In this document: in pieces, positions 25,848 through 34,758 of the stretch
Position numbering within the stretch: position 1 is the first letter of the stretch
Layout of the letters: the number at the start of each line of letters is the position of its first letter
Origin: an uncultured Lachnospiraceae bacterium
GTDB taxonomy: Bacteria > Bacillota > Clostridia > Lachnospirales > Lachnospiraceae
Reading direction: 5' to 3'
Assembly (NCBI GenBank): GCA_910583615.1
Contig: CAJTXP010000001.1
Coordinates: 101,444-165,443, forward strand
DNA: 64,000 bases
Notes under the pieces: model-generated
Database searches by the model: none
The model's input: only the letters and a program-made list of their open reading frames with translations
Told to the model about the DNA's origin: nothing
Position numbers and translations under genes: made by a program

Positions 25848-27497
25848 ATGGGGATGTATGTAAATCCGGGGAACAGCGGGTTCGCAGGGATTCGTAACGA
25901 CCGTTATGTAGATAAAAGCGGGCTGATCGCTCTGATCAACGAGACGCTGAATACTCCAAGGAAGCTTACCTGCATCAGCAGGCCCAGGCGTTTTGGAAAA
26001 TCCTTCGCGGCAAAGATGCTGTGCGCCTACTATGACAAGACCTGCGATTCCTCCGGACTTTTCTGCGGCCTGGCCATCGCAGAGGACGAAAAAATCAACT
26101 CCAGCTATCTACAGCATCTGAATCAATATGACGTGATCTATCTGGATATGACCAACATCTGCGGAAAAGCGGGTCCTCAGGATTTCCTGTCCTTTATCGA
26201 GAACCGGGTGACCGAGGAACTGTTAAAGGCCTATCCGGAACTGAAAGCGGGAAGTACTTTTGACGAGACGCTTCTTTCCTGCACGGAACTGACCGGCAGT
26301 AAATTCATCATGATCATTGACGAATGGGATGCCCCCATCAGGGAAAGGCCGGAAGTCCAGAAGGAATACCTTCATTTTCTGCGCACTCTGTTCAAAGGAA
26401 GCGGTACGACGGACCGGATCTTTGCCGCAGCTTATATGACGGGTATCCTTCCCATCCGGAAAGACGGCTCCCAGTCGGCGATCTCGGACTTTCAGGAATT
26501 TACCATGGTATTTCCGGGGCCTTATGCGGAGTATGTAGGGTTCACCGAAGCGGAGGTAGCGGAACTCTGTCAGGAATCCGGGATCGACTATTTAGCAATG
26601 AAGCAGTGGTATGACGGGTATCATCTGGAGGATACCGGCTCGGTCTACAATCCGAATTCCGTGATGGCCGCCATACGCAACCGCCGGTTCCGTTCCTACT
26701 GGACGGAAACCTCCGCCTCCAGAAGTCTGATGGAATATATCAGCCTGGATTTTGACGGGATGTCCAGGACAGCGGCAGAACTTCTCGGCGGTATTCCGGT
26801 CCCGGTGGATACCAACGGTTTTTCCAACGATCTGGTCACTTTCCGGGATCGGGATGACGTGCTGACGCTTCTCATCCATCTGGGCTATCTTGCCTATGAT
26901 GAGACGGAACAGACCGCACAGATCCCCAACGAAGAGATCCGGCTGGAATTCGCCAGAGCCATCCGGGGCGTAAAGCGTGAGGAAACCATCCGCCGTGTCC
27001 GGGAGAGCAACCAGCTGATCTTAGATACCGTCCGCGGCAACGAAGAAGCAGTGGCAGCGCAGATCGAGAAGATTCATGCCGAAGAGACGGCGATCCTCTT
27101 CTACAATAACGAACAGGCTCTGCGCAGTGTGATCAAGCTGGCTTATTTCAGCTATAAAGACCATTATCTGAAGTTCGAGGAACTCCCCGCCGGAGACGGT
27201 TACGCAGACCTGATCTATCTGCCGAAAAAGACGTCCCCGCTGCCGGCGCTGGTGATCGAACTGAAGTGGAACCAGTCAGCAGCAGGAGCCATCGACCAGA
27301 TTCGGAAGAAAAGATATCCGGCGGCATTGAAAGGATACGGCGGCGAAATACTGCTGGTTGGAATCGGATATGAAAAAGCAGCTGGGGAAGGGCAGCGGAA
27401 ACATACCTGCAGGATCGAGAAGATACAAATTTCCCCTACACCAGCCTGCGCACCCAGTTCCCGTAATGAGACTCCAGATATGCCGGTACGCATTTGA
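25848..27497 (+). CDS. AAA-ATPase_like / PD-(D/E)XK nuclease protein, diverged member
   Basis: 549 residues from ATG at 25848 behind GGAGGTGGCAGAACG. It belongs to the same broad family as the tandem pair but to another branch (MGMYVNPGNSGFAGIRNDRY start). Walker A variant is CISRPRRFGKSFAAKML, Walker B is KFIMIIDEWDAPI, and the nuclease core is GDGYADLIYLPKK then LVIELKWN. Relatives normally end shortly after a segment like HTCRIEKI. Here the frame runs on for 23 more residues into the antisense of the convergent MATE gene, so its usual stop codon seems to be lost. Confidence 0.85.
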   Translation: MGMYVNPGNSGFAGIRNDRYVDKSGLIALINETLNTPRKLTCISRPRRFGKSFAAKMLCAYYDKTCDSSGLFCGLAIAEDEKINSSYLQHLNQYDVIYLDMTNICGKAGPQDFLSFIENRVTEELLKAYPELKAGSTFDETLLSCTELTGSKFIMIIDEWDAPIRERPEVQKEYLHFLRTLFKGSGTTDRIFAAAYMTGILPIRKDGSQSAISDFQEFTMVFPGPYAEYVGFTEAEVAELCQESGIDYLAMKQWYDGYHLEDTGSVYNPNSVMAAIRNRRFRSYWTETSASRSLMEYISLDFDGMSRTAAELLGGIPVPVDTNGFSNDLVTFRDRDDVLTLLIHLGYLAYDETEQTAQIPNEEIRLEFARAIRGVKREETIRRVRESNQLILDTVRGNEEAVAAQIEKIHAEETAILFYNNEQALRSVIKLAYFSYKDHYLKFEELPAGDGYADLIYLPKKTSPLPALVIELKWNQSAAGAIDQIRKKRYPAALKGYGGEILLVGIGYEKAAGEGQRKHTCRIEKIQISPTPACAPSSRNETPDMPVRI

Positions 27498-28752
27498 AAA
27501 TCTGATCCGCGTTCAGGCAGCACACCACAACTGCCGGTGACGCCTTCACCACAAACGCCATGATAAAGGAAAGCGGAAGCACGATTCCCCAGATACTGAT
27601 CAAGTCCATCTTTACGACAAACAGCGCGTTGCCGCCCCCGCGGATAATTCCGCTGTTGGTCGGCATCTGATAGGACATCCCCACACAGATGACACTTAAG
27701 ATGATCAGAAATGTATCCGCCATTTTCATTGTCTCCGGCGACAGATCATAAAGGCCAAGAACCGGAATCCTCAGAACATACAGGAACACTCCGGAGAGCA
27801 CTCCGATCACTATGAATTTTTTCTGGAGTCTCCCCGAATATTCCCTCACTTTCGCCAGATCCCCCGTGCCGGTCGCTTTCCCGATGATCACCGCGGCTGC
27901 TGAAGCGGCTCCCACCGAAGCGGATTTCACCATCAGAAACAATGTGGACGCCGCACTGTTTGCAGCGATAGCCGCTGCCGTCATATGTCCCAGGATCACC
28001 GTCTGCAGCGCGGTGTTAACCCCCCACAGCCCCTGCACGACGAGCATGGGCGCCGTCAGCCTGTAATATTTTTTCAAAAGTTTCCAGTCAAACTGCAGGA
28101 AGTCCCTGAATCTTAGCTTTAATTTCTGCTCTCTTTTCCAGATATAGAAAACCAGCGCGGCACTTTCTGCCATGCGTGCCAAAAGTGTACCGATTGCCGC
28201 TCCCTGTACGCCCAGCTGCGGCGCGCCGAAATGCCCGAAGATCAGCATATAATTCATTCCGCAGTTTATGCAGAAAGTAAGAACGGACAGGCAGGAGGCG
28301 ATCTTCACTGTCTCCGTACTGCGGACAGCCGCCAAAAGAAGCTGCGTCACAGCAAAAAAGAGATAGGTAAAACGTATGATCCCCAGATATGCCGCGCCCT
28401 CCCCTATGATCATGCTGTCCGTCGTAAAGATCCCAACCGTCTGCCGCGGGAACAGGCTGGCCAGCGCAAACAGCACTGCAGCCAATGCGGCTGCCCCATA
28501 CATGGCGGAGGCGGTAATCTTTTTGATCGGCTGTACTTGTCCCCTGCCCCAATACTGACTTCCAAACATCACCAGCCCATCCCCCAATGCCATGATAAGC
28601 TGCTGATAGACAAACTGTATCTGGTTGACTGCTGCCACCCCGGCCAGCGCCGTCTCGCTGTAGGCTCCAAGCATGATATTGTCCGCCAGATTCACACTTA
28701 ATGTTATGATATTCTGAAGCACCAGAGGAATATAAATAGAATAAAAGTTCAT
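27436..28752 (-). CDS. MATE family efflux pump
   Basis: 438 residues with twelve hydrophobic segments. Typical start IYIPLVLQNIITLSVNLADN and central GVQGAAIGTLLARMAES. The ATG at 28752 (MNFYSIY) has AAAGGATG at a good distance; two ATGs just upstream sit too close to that site. Its last 62 bases overlap the end of the AAA-ATPase_like gene on the other strand. Substrate unknown. Confidence 0.9.
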   Translation of the reverse strand: MNFYSIYIPLVLQNIITLSVNLADNIMLGAYSETALAGVAAVNQIQFVYQQLIMALGDGLVMFGSQYWGRGQVQPIKKITASAMYGAAALAAVLFALASLFPRQTVGIFTTDSMIIGEGAAYLGIIRFTYLFFAVTQLLLAAVRSTETVKIASCLSVLTFCINCGMNYMLIFGHFGAPQLGVQGAAIGTLLARMAESAALVFYIWKREQKLKLRFRDFLQFDWKLLKKYYRLTAPMLVVQGLWGVNTALQTVILGHMTAAAIAANSAASTLFLMVKSASVGAASAAAVIIGKATGTGDLAKVREYSGRLQKKFIVIGVLSGVFLYVLRIPVLGLYDLSPETMKMADTFLIILSVICVGMSYQMPTNSGIIRGGGNALFVVKMDLISIWGIVLPLSFIMAFVVKASPAVVVCCLNADQIFKCVPAYLESHYGNWVRRLV

Positions 28753-28866
28753 CCTCATCATCCTTTACCGATTATATTTTATAGTTCGCCTTTTTCTTCC
28801 CTTTCCCTGGCCCTGAAGGGCGCAGTCTCTTCAAGGAAAGCAAAGTAATTTTTCATATGAGGCAAG

Positions 28867-28884
28867 AAATTTTGCGCAAATTTT
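28867..28884. promoter_or_regulatory. Operator copy 1 of the LacI-type regulator
   Basis: AAATTTTGCGCAAATTTT, core TTTGCGCAAA with central CG typical of LacI-family sites. It abuts the -35 of the regulator's own promoter. The same core occurs at 35602 and 35814. Confidence 0.7.
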
Positions 28885-28885
28885 G

Positions 28886-28912
28886 TTGACATTTTATTCC
28901 CCCTTCTATAAT
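28886..28912 (+). promoter_or_regulatory. Promoter of the LacI-type regulator
   Basis: TTGACA, 15 bases, TATAAT (17 bases to the overlapping TAATAT), about 35 bases before the start codon. Confidence 0.65.
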
Positions 28913-28947
28913 ATGGAAAGTAATATGGTAATACGAGGATCAGAATT

Positions 28948-30975
28948 ATGGCAACCATCAAAGACATCGCAAAAATCGCAGGCGTTTCCACTTCAACCGT
29001 TTCCCATGTGGTCAATCATACGCGCTATGTAAGCCCGGAACTGGTGGAGAAGGTGGAGCGCGCGATTCAGGAACTGGATGAATTACCCAATTTTATCATT
29101 AAAAAAACCAGGACAGGACATGGCGCCGGCGGGATCAAATACATCTTTATCCTGCTCTCGGAGAAAGGCAGCCTGTTTCAGCGGCAGATCGAAGAAAACA
29201 TCCGGAATCTGCTGGCGGCTACCGAATATACGCTGGTGTCCGCGGAATACGACAAGGACACCTCCCGTCTGGCGGTGCTGAAAAACATGCTGACGGCGAC
29301 GCCGGATTTGTGCGGCATCATCGCCTTCCCCGATGAGCGCGGAATCCTGACCGAAACGTTTTTTCAGGAAATTTCCGTGCCGGTCGTATTGATCGGCAAG
29401 CAGATTCCGGGATTAAAGGCGGATGTGTTTTCTCCGGACATGTTCGACGGAGGATATCAGGCCACAAGGCATCTGATCAAAAACGGACACGAACATATCG
29501 CGTATATGGGAAATTCCAAAGATCTGTCCACCTGGCGTTTTGACGGCTATCAAAAGGCCCTCCACGACTATGGCATGAAGGAAAACAGGCGTCTGATCTT
29601 CCCCAATCTGAATACGGAAGCCGAAGTCTTTCAGGTGATGGATCAGATGATGGCGGAGGAGGTCCCTCCCACCGGAATCGTGGTGGCCAATTCGTTTCCG
29701 ATTATGCCGCTGTTAAAATATCTTCACGCACACAATATTGTGATTCCAAAGGAAATCTCCGTCATCAGTCTGAACGATTTTGACTGGTCTCCTCTGCTGG
29801 CTCCGGAGCTTACCTGTATCGACCGGCAGCCGCCTGTGTGCAGCGCTCTGGCATTCAAGACCCTGATGAAGCGAATCCAGGGCGAGGAGGCGGAGTACCG
29901 GCAGACAACGCTTCCCGTGCGCCTGAATGTAAGAAATTCCACCTGCGGCATCGGCCGGGGGCCTTTCGGGGAGAAAGCGGAGAGCGCGGAGGTGCTGGAG
30001 CTCTCAGAGCTGGAGAAGGAACAGATCCGCAGCCGGCATTACACCGCCGCGATTTCGTTCCACTATATGGGCAAGGCCTGGATGCAGCTCATCGAAAAAG
30101 GGATCAAGAAAATCTTTGAGGATCTGGAGATTTCGATCATCGCCGTGACCGACGCGCATTTCGAAGCTCCCATGCAGTGCCGGCAGCTGGAAAGCATCCG
30201 CTTTCTGTCCCCGGATCTGCTGATCGCCGTACCGGTTGACACCCGGGAAACGGCCGAAGCCTTTCAGAAGGTGGTACAGAGCGAGACAAAGCTTGTGTTG
30301 ATCACCAACATACCGGACGGAATTGCCCGGGGAGACTATGTCTCCTGCGTCTCCGTCAACGAGTATTCCCACGGCCGGAACATGGGACACGGCCTTGGCA
30401 AATATATGGTGCGCCACGGGATGAAGTACGCGGGCATCGTGCGCCACGGCAATCAGCATTTTTATGCGACCAGACAGAGGGATAACGCGGCGGAACAGGT
30501 ACTGTCGGAGGAATTTCCTGAGATCCAGATCTGCGGAGAGATTCATTTCCAGTCGGAATCAGAAGTGTATAAAAAGACGAAAGAATTCGTCCGGCACCAT
30601 TCCGAAGTGGAGGCTTTCTACGTCTCCTGGGACGGCCCGGCGCTGGAAGTGCTGCGGGCGCTGACGGAACTGGACCGGATGGACGTGGCGGTTGTGACCG
30701 GAGACCTGGACCATTCCATCGCCCTCAATATGGCGAAGGGCGGAATGGTCAAGACCTTAAGCGCCCAGTGCCCCTATGAGCAGGGGGAGGCGATTGCCCT
30801 GGCCGCCGCCAACGCGCTTCTGGGAAAACGGACCCCTTCTTTCATCGGCATTGAGCCGGTTCTGGTGACACCGGAAAATCTTCTGAAGACCTGGTCCAAT
30901 ATTTTCAAAGAAAATCCGCCCGACGAGCTTCGGCGCGCGATCCGGGAGAATCTGCCGCATTTTACCATGGAATAA
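28948..30975 (+). CDS. LacI-type repressor with an extra C-terminal sugar-binding-protein domain
   Basis: 675 residues, about twice the usual LacI length. Residues 1-60 form the LacI helix-turn-helix (TIKDIAKIAGVSTSTVSHVV). Residues 62-335 form the usual Peripla_BP sensor. Residues from about 350 to 670 form a second periplasmic-binding fold homologous along its whole length to the lipoprotein SBP encoded at 33540-34742. Shared blocks are YTAAISFHY, then DYVSCVSVNEY against NYVSCVSADNY. No signal peptide precedes it, so it is cytoplasmic. It is convergent with the ABC operon and its own promoter carries the shared operator, so it probably represses that cluster and itself. Two sensor domains could read two ligands or two states. 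Confidence 0.9.
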   Translation: MATIKDIAKIAGVSTSTVSHVVNHTRYVSPELVEKVERAIQELDELPNFIIKKTRTGHGAGGIKYIFILLSEKGSLFQRQIEENIRNLLAATEYTLVSAEYDKDTSRLAVLKNMLTATPDLCGIIAFPDERGILTETFFQEISVPVVLIGKQIPGLKADVFSPDMFDGGYQATRHLIKNGHEHIAYMGNSKDLSTWRFDGYQKALHDYGMKENRRLIFPNLNTEAEVFQVMDQMMAEEVPPTGIVVANSFPIMPLLKYLHAHNIVIPKEISVISLNDFDWSPLLAPELTCIDRQPPVCSALAFKTLMKRIQGEEAEYRQTTLPVRLNVRNSTCGIGRGPFGEKAESAEVLELSELEKEQIRSRHYTAAISFHYMGKAWMQLIEKGIKKIFEDLEISIIAVTDAHFEAPMQCRQLESIRFLSPDLLIAVPVDTRETAEAFQKVVQSETKLVLITNIPDGIARGDYVSCVSVNEYSHGRNMGHGLGKYMVRHGMKYAGIVRHGNQHFYATRQRDNAAEQVLSEEFPEIQICGEIHFQSESEVYKKTKEFVRHHSEVEAFYVSWDGPALEVLRALTELDRMDVAVVTGDLDHSIALNMAKGGMVKTLSAQCPYEQGEAIALAAANALLGKRTPSFIGIEPVLVTPENLLKTWSNIFKENPPDELRRAIRENLPHFTME

Positions 30976-30984
30976 GTTTCATTC

Positions 30985-31019
30985 AAAAGGCTGCCGTGCA
31001 AAACACCGGCAGCCTTTTT
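30985..31019 (+). terminator. Terminator of the LacI-type gene
   Basis: AAAAGGCTGCCG / CGGCAGCCTTTTT stem with a 9-base loop and T run, ten bases after the stop codon. Confidence 0.88.
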
Positions 31020-31045
31020 ATGGAATAGAGATCTCATCCGACGGA

Positions 31046-31095
31046 GGAGCCGCTGCTCCATAGACGATTGTTCATCTATTCTTGGCATCGGCTCC
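31046..31095. repeat. Palindromic element overlapping the truncated gfo end, copy 1
   Basis: Outer arms GGAGCCGCTGC (31046-31056) and GCATCGGCTCC (31085-31095), inner arms TAGACGA / TCATCTA. On the minus strand it closely matches the terminator hairpin at 37994-38042, which follows the intact gfo gene in the same relative orientation. Confidence 0.7.
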
Positions 31096-31794
31096 GAGTT
31101 TTACGGTTCCCAGAAGGTCCACGCCGCCTTCCTGTACGGGGCGCTCTTTGATATAGGTCTTCATCATACCGGTGACTTCATCGATGTCTCCGGCCAGATA
31201 CTGCGCGATATCGATCACGTGAGACGCGATATCTCCCAGAGTTCCGGCTCCGGCGATCTCTTTCTGGAATCTCCAGGAGAGCGGGGAGGACGGGTCTGCC
31301 GACCAGCTCTGCAGATAGGTGCAGCGGATATTTAAAATGTCGCCGATGGAGCCTTCGTCAATCAGCTTCTTTGCCAGATCGATGGCGGGCACTCTGCGGT
31401 ACTGATAAGCGTTCATGCTGATGATCCCTTTTTTCGCCGTCTCTGCCATGGCCTTTGCATCTTTCAGCGTAGAAGCGATGGGCTTCTCACAGATCACGTG
31501 TTTTCCTGCCTTTAATGCGGCAATCGCGATCTCCGCGTGGGCGTTGTTGGGCGTACAGATGCTGACCACGTCGATCTCCGGATCGTTTACGATCTCCTTC
31601 CAGTCGGTGCAGCATTTTTCGAATCCAAAACGCTCTCTGGCATCTTCTGCAATCTCGGGTACGATATCGCAGATCGTCTTCATCACCGGAACCGCCGGCG
31701 CCGGCCAGAAAAATTTGGGCATATTGGAATATCCGACCACATGCGCCTTTCCCATAAATCCTGCGCCTACCAGGCCTACATTCAATTTTTTCAT
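31072..31794 (-). pseudogene. Gfo/Idh/MocA oxidoreductase, C-terminus missing
   Basis: 240 residues remain where the paralogue at 36795-37976 has 393. The NAD-binding half is intact (VGLVGAGFMGKAHVVGY; EKPIAS), and it matches the paralogue through RFQKEIAGAGTLGDIASHVI and KERPVQ. The frame then runs into a palindromic repeat whose ATAGATGA supplies the stop. The missing third includes much of the substrate domain, so it is probably inactive. It would be the last gene of the ABC operon. A short functional form cannot be excluded. Confidence 0.8.
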
Positions 31795-31839
31795 GTTACT
31801 TTTCCTCCATTCTTTTTCTTATTTTTTTATAATTTTTTG

Positions 31840-32805
31840 TTATCTTCTGTTCTTTTTCTGCGCAATATTGCTCATGGCAACCGCCAGAATAATAATCAGC
31901 CCTTTTACCACTGTCTGCTGTGCGCTGCTTAAATTAGCCAGAATCAGCGCGTTGTTGATCATGCCCATGAGGACGGAGCCAAAAAGCGCTCCGATCACAG
32001 AGCCCGTGCCGCCCGACATGGAAGTGCCGCCGAGCACCACCGCCGCGATGACCGACATTTCGTCGCCGTCGCCGTAGGAATAACGTCCGGCCTGAAGCCG
32101 TCCTGCGTAGAGGATTCCGGCGAAGGCTGCAAAGGCGCCGGACAGGATGAACGCGGTCATCTTTACCCTTATGGTATTGATGCCGCTGTACTGCGCGGAC
32201 ATCTCATTGCCGCCGGTTGCCAGGATATGGCGCCCGAAGGCTGTCTTGTTGAAGAGCGCGAAGCCTGCCACATAAAAGACAAAGATCCACAGCAGCAGTA
32301 CGGGAATCCCTGCGATCTCTCCGATGCCGAAAACCGTACAGAATGTCTGATTGGCAATCGGAACGGCCGCGGTATCAGTGATCCACATGGCGCTTCCTCT
32401 GACCACCTGCATCATGCCCATGGTGGCGAGAAAGGCCGGAAGCCCGAATCTGGTCACGAGTATGCCGTTGACCGCCCCGATGAGGCATCCAAAACAGATC
32501 CCGGCGAGTAAAGCCAGCAGAATGGAATTGGTGCTCTGCAGGATCAGGGAGACAATCATGGCGGTTATGGCCGCCACCGCGCCCACCGTCAGGTCAATCT
32601 GCCCGGCTGCCATGACCAGCGTTCCCGCAACGGCCATGATCGAGATCATGGTGGTCTGACGCAGGATATTGACAATATTGTTGGGGCTTATAAATCCTTT
32701 GTTTCCCAGTACCACTGCAAATACCAGGAATACCCCGACAAAGATCAGATACACCATGTATTTGTCCCACTGGATATTTTTCTTAACCGCTTTGCTGGAT
32801 TGCAT
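31840..32805 (-). CDS. Sugar ABC transporter permease (RbsC type)
   Basis: 321 residues with 8-10 membrane segments. Family blocks are TLVMAAGQIDLTVGAVAAIT, GILVTRFGLPAFLATMGMM and VVLGGTSMSGGTGSVIGALF. It would form the channel of a carbohydrate importer with the ATPase at 32783 and the binding protein at 33540. ATG at 32805 has AGGAGGAATTACAGC before it; an ATG seven codons upstream is less well placed. It overlaps the ATPase gene by 23 bases. Confidence 0.92.
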   Translation of the reverse strand: MQSSKAVKKNIQWDKYMVYLIFVGVFLVFAVVLGNKGFISPNNIVNILRQTTMISIMAVAGTLVMAAGQIDLTVGAVAAITAMIVSLILQSTNSILLALLAGICFGCLIGAVNGILVTRFGLPAFLATMGMMQVVRGSAMWITDTAAVPIANQTFCTVFGIGEIAGIPVLLLWIFVFYVAGFALFNKTAFGRHILATGGNEMSAQYSGINTIRVKMTAFILSGAFAAFAGILYAGRLQAGRYSYGDGDEMSVIAAVVLGGTSMSGGTGSVIGALFGSVLMGMINNALILANLSSAQQTVVKGLIIILAVAMSNIAQKKNRR

Positions 32806-33511
32806 GCTGTAATTCCTCCTCTGCATTTATTTCTTTTCTTGAAAGACATCCTGTGATCTTCCCATCGAACAGCACGATAATCCGGTCACAGACCGCCATC
32901 AGCTCAGTCAGTTCGGAGGATACAAACAACACGCCCTTCCCGTCATCTGCAAATTTTCGGATCAGATCGATGATTTCCGCCTTTGCGCCGATATCAACGC
33001 CTGCGGTCGGCTCATCCAGAATCAGAATCCGTGCGTTCTTGGACACCGCCTTGGCAATCTCCACCATCTGGCTGACGCCGACGCTTAACGTACCGACCAC
33101 CGTATCCGATTCCACATCGATGCCCAGTTCTGCAAGCACTGCCTCCGCCCGCTGGTTCATGGCGGTCACATCCCGAAATCCATGCGTTGTCACTTCTTCT
33201 CCGAGGAAAATATTTTCCGCCACGGTCATGGTGGGAATCAGGGAAAGCTCCTGGAAAATCATCGCAATTCCGTTGTCATTTGCATCGTGAATGCTATGTA
33301 TATTCACCGGATTTCCGTTGATGAAAATCTCCCCGGCGTCTTTTTGATAGACGCCGGTCATAATTTTCATCAATGTGGATTTTCCAGCTCCGTTTCCACC
33401 CACAAGCGCATGAACCTCTCCTTTTTTCATGGAGAAATCCACACCTTTTAACACAGGTACTGCGAAAGATTTTTGAATCCCTTTCATCTCCAATACATAT
33501 TCGCTCATCAT
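32783..33511 (-). CDS. Sugar ABC transporter ATPase reduced to one chimeric nucleotide-binding domain
   Basis: 242 residues, whereas RbsA/MglA-type proteins have two domains and about 500. Residues 1-165 are a normal first domain: Walker A GGNGAGKST near 38-46 and signature LSVGVSQMVEIAKAVS. After LILDEPT the sequence switches to the second-domain type (AGVDIGAKAEIIDLI, then VLFVSSELTELMAVCDRI). The simplest reading is an in-frame deletion by recombination between the two LILDEPT motifs. All catalytic motifs remain, so the product could work as a homodimer. Two adjacent ATGs (33511, 33508) follow AGGTAAAA. Confidence 0.88.
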   Translation of the reverse strand: MMSEYVLEMKGIQKSFAVPVLKGVDFSMKKGEVHALVGGNGAGKSTLMKIMTGVYQKDAGEIFINGNPVNIHSIHDANDNGIAMIFQELSLIPTMTVAENIFLGEEVTTHGFRDVTAMNQRAEAVLAELGIDVESDTVVGTLSVGVSQMVEIAKAVSKNARILILDEPTAGVDIGAKAEIIDLIRKFADDGKGVLFVSSELTELMAVCDRIIVLFDGKITGCLSRKEINAEEELQHAIQQSG

Positions 33512-33539
33512 TTTTACCTGTTCTTTCTAAAAAATCCCC

Positions 33540-34742
33540 TTAATTGGTCATCGCATTTTTGATTGTGTCAGGAGCTTCTGTGTGGTATACATCCTGATAA
33601 GCCTCCAGAAGGTTGGACTGCTCCACGCGCTTTGCGGGAACCGCCACATACGCGGGCGTCTCCTTGCCGAGCAGCGCATAGGCCGCCAGCGTCGCCTCTG
33701 CCACGCCCTGATCGTAAGGAAGCTGTGCGCCGAGTCCCAGCACGTTTCCTTCTGCGATTTCTTTAGCGATATTATTTCCCAGGTCAATGGTGCTCAGCAG
33801 AATGTCGTTCCGTCCGGCTGCGCGAAGGGCAGACAGCGCGCCTTCACAGGGGATATCCCAATGGACGAACATGGCCTCGATGTCCGGATTCTGAGTGATC
33901 ATCGCGTCCGCCACCACATCGCAGCCGTTCTCATCCTGGAATCCCATCTTTGATACGACTTCGATGTCCGGATATTTTTCCGCCATCTCTTTCTCGAAGG
34001 CTTCCAGACGCTGATTGGTCACAAAGAAGTCCACGTCATAGTAGATAATGCCGATCTTTCCTTTGCCGCCCAGGGCCTCTCCGATGAGATCCGCCGCAAT
34101 CAGACCGTTGCCGTAGTTGTCCGCAGAGACACAGCTGACGTAATTGTCCCCTGCGGTAAATCCGGACGGCACGTTGTCCATAAAGACGATCTTCGTTCCG
34201 CTGTCTGCCACTCTCTGATAAGCGTTGGCGGTGGAAGTGGCATCGGTTGGGATGGACACCAGAATATCCGGCGCTTTTGCCATGATGGTCTCCAGGTCGG
34301 ACACCTGCTTTTCCGCGGAGAAGTTGGCGTCTGTGATGGCGGTGATCTCGATGCCTAATTTGGCAAAGGTGTCCTCCAACCCCTTCTGCTGTGCGGAGGA
34401 CCAGTCGTTTCCGCCGTAGTGGAAGCTGATGGCTGCGGTGTAGCCGCCTGCCTGGATCTGCGCGATCTCCTCGTCGGTCAGAGACAGCTCTGTGGCAAGT
34501 ACGGCGCTCTCTCCGTTGGGGCCGGTGGATTTGATCTCACTGCTTCCGGTATCGGCAGCCGACGCGGTCGTTTCGGCGGGCGCCGCTGTATTTTCCTCCG
34601 CTGCAAGTTCTGATGTTTCTGCCGTGTCCGCAGCCGGCGCGTCATTCTGCACCGGTTCCGTGCTGTTTCCTCCGCATCCTGCCAGGCAGAAAGCGGTCAT
34701 TGCGGTAATACATAAGGTTGATAACCATCTCTTTGCTTTCAT
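33540..34742 (-). CDS. Sugar-binding lipoprotein of the ABC importer
   Basis: 400 residues. A lipoprotein signal peptide with lipobox CLAGC ends at C23, followed by a low-complexity Ala/Thr/Glu linker (about 30-80) and a Peripla_BP_4 fold (about 95-400). It binds the sugar outside the membrane and delivers it to the permease. Its binding domain is homologous to the C-terminal half of the LacI-type regulator at 28948-30975. Middle gene of the operon started by the TIM-barrel gene at 35571. Confidence 0.92.
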   Translation of the reverse strand: MKAKRWLSTLCITAMTAFCLAGCGGNSTEPVQNDAPAADTAETSELAAEENTAAPAETTASAADTGSSEIKSTGPNGESAVLATELSLTDEEIAQIQAGGYTAAISFHYGGNDWSSAQQKGLEDTFAKLGIEITAITDANFSAEKQVSDLETIMAKAPDILVSIPTDATSTANAYQRVADSGTKIVFMDNVPSGFTAGDNYVSCVSADNYGNGLIAADLIGEALGGKGKIGIIYYDVDFFVTNQRLEAFEKEMAEKYPDIEVVSKMGFQDENGCDVVADAMITQNPDIEAMFVHWDIPCEGALSALRAAGRNDILLSTIDLGNNIAKEIAEGNVLGLGAQLPYDQGVAEATLAAYALLGKETPAYVAVPAKRVEQSNLLEAYQDVYHTEAPDTIKNAMTN

Positions 34743-34758
34743 AATTTCCTCCTGTTCT

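Noticed and set aside
28779..29015. 78-codon minus-strand frame between the MATE and LacI-type genes
   Set aside because: It covers the operator and promoter of the LacI-type gene and has no ribosome binding site or family.
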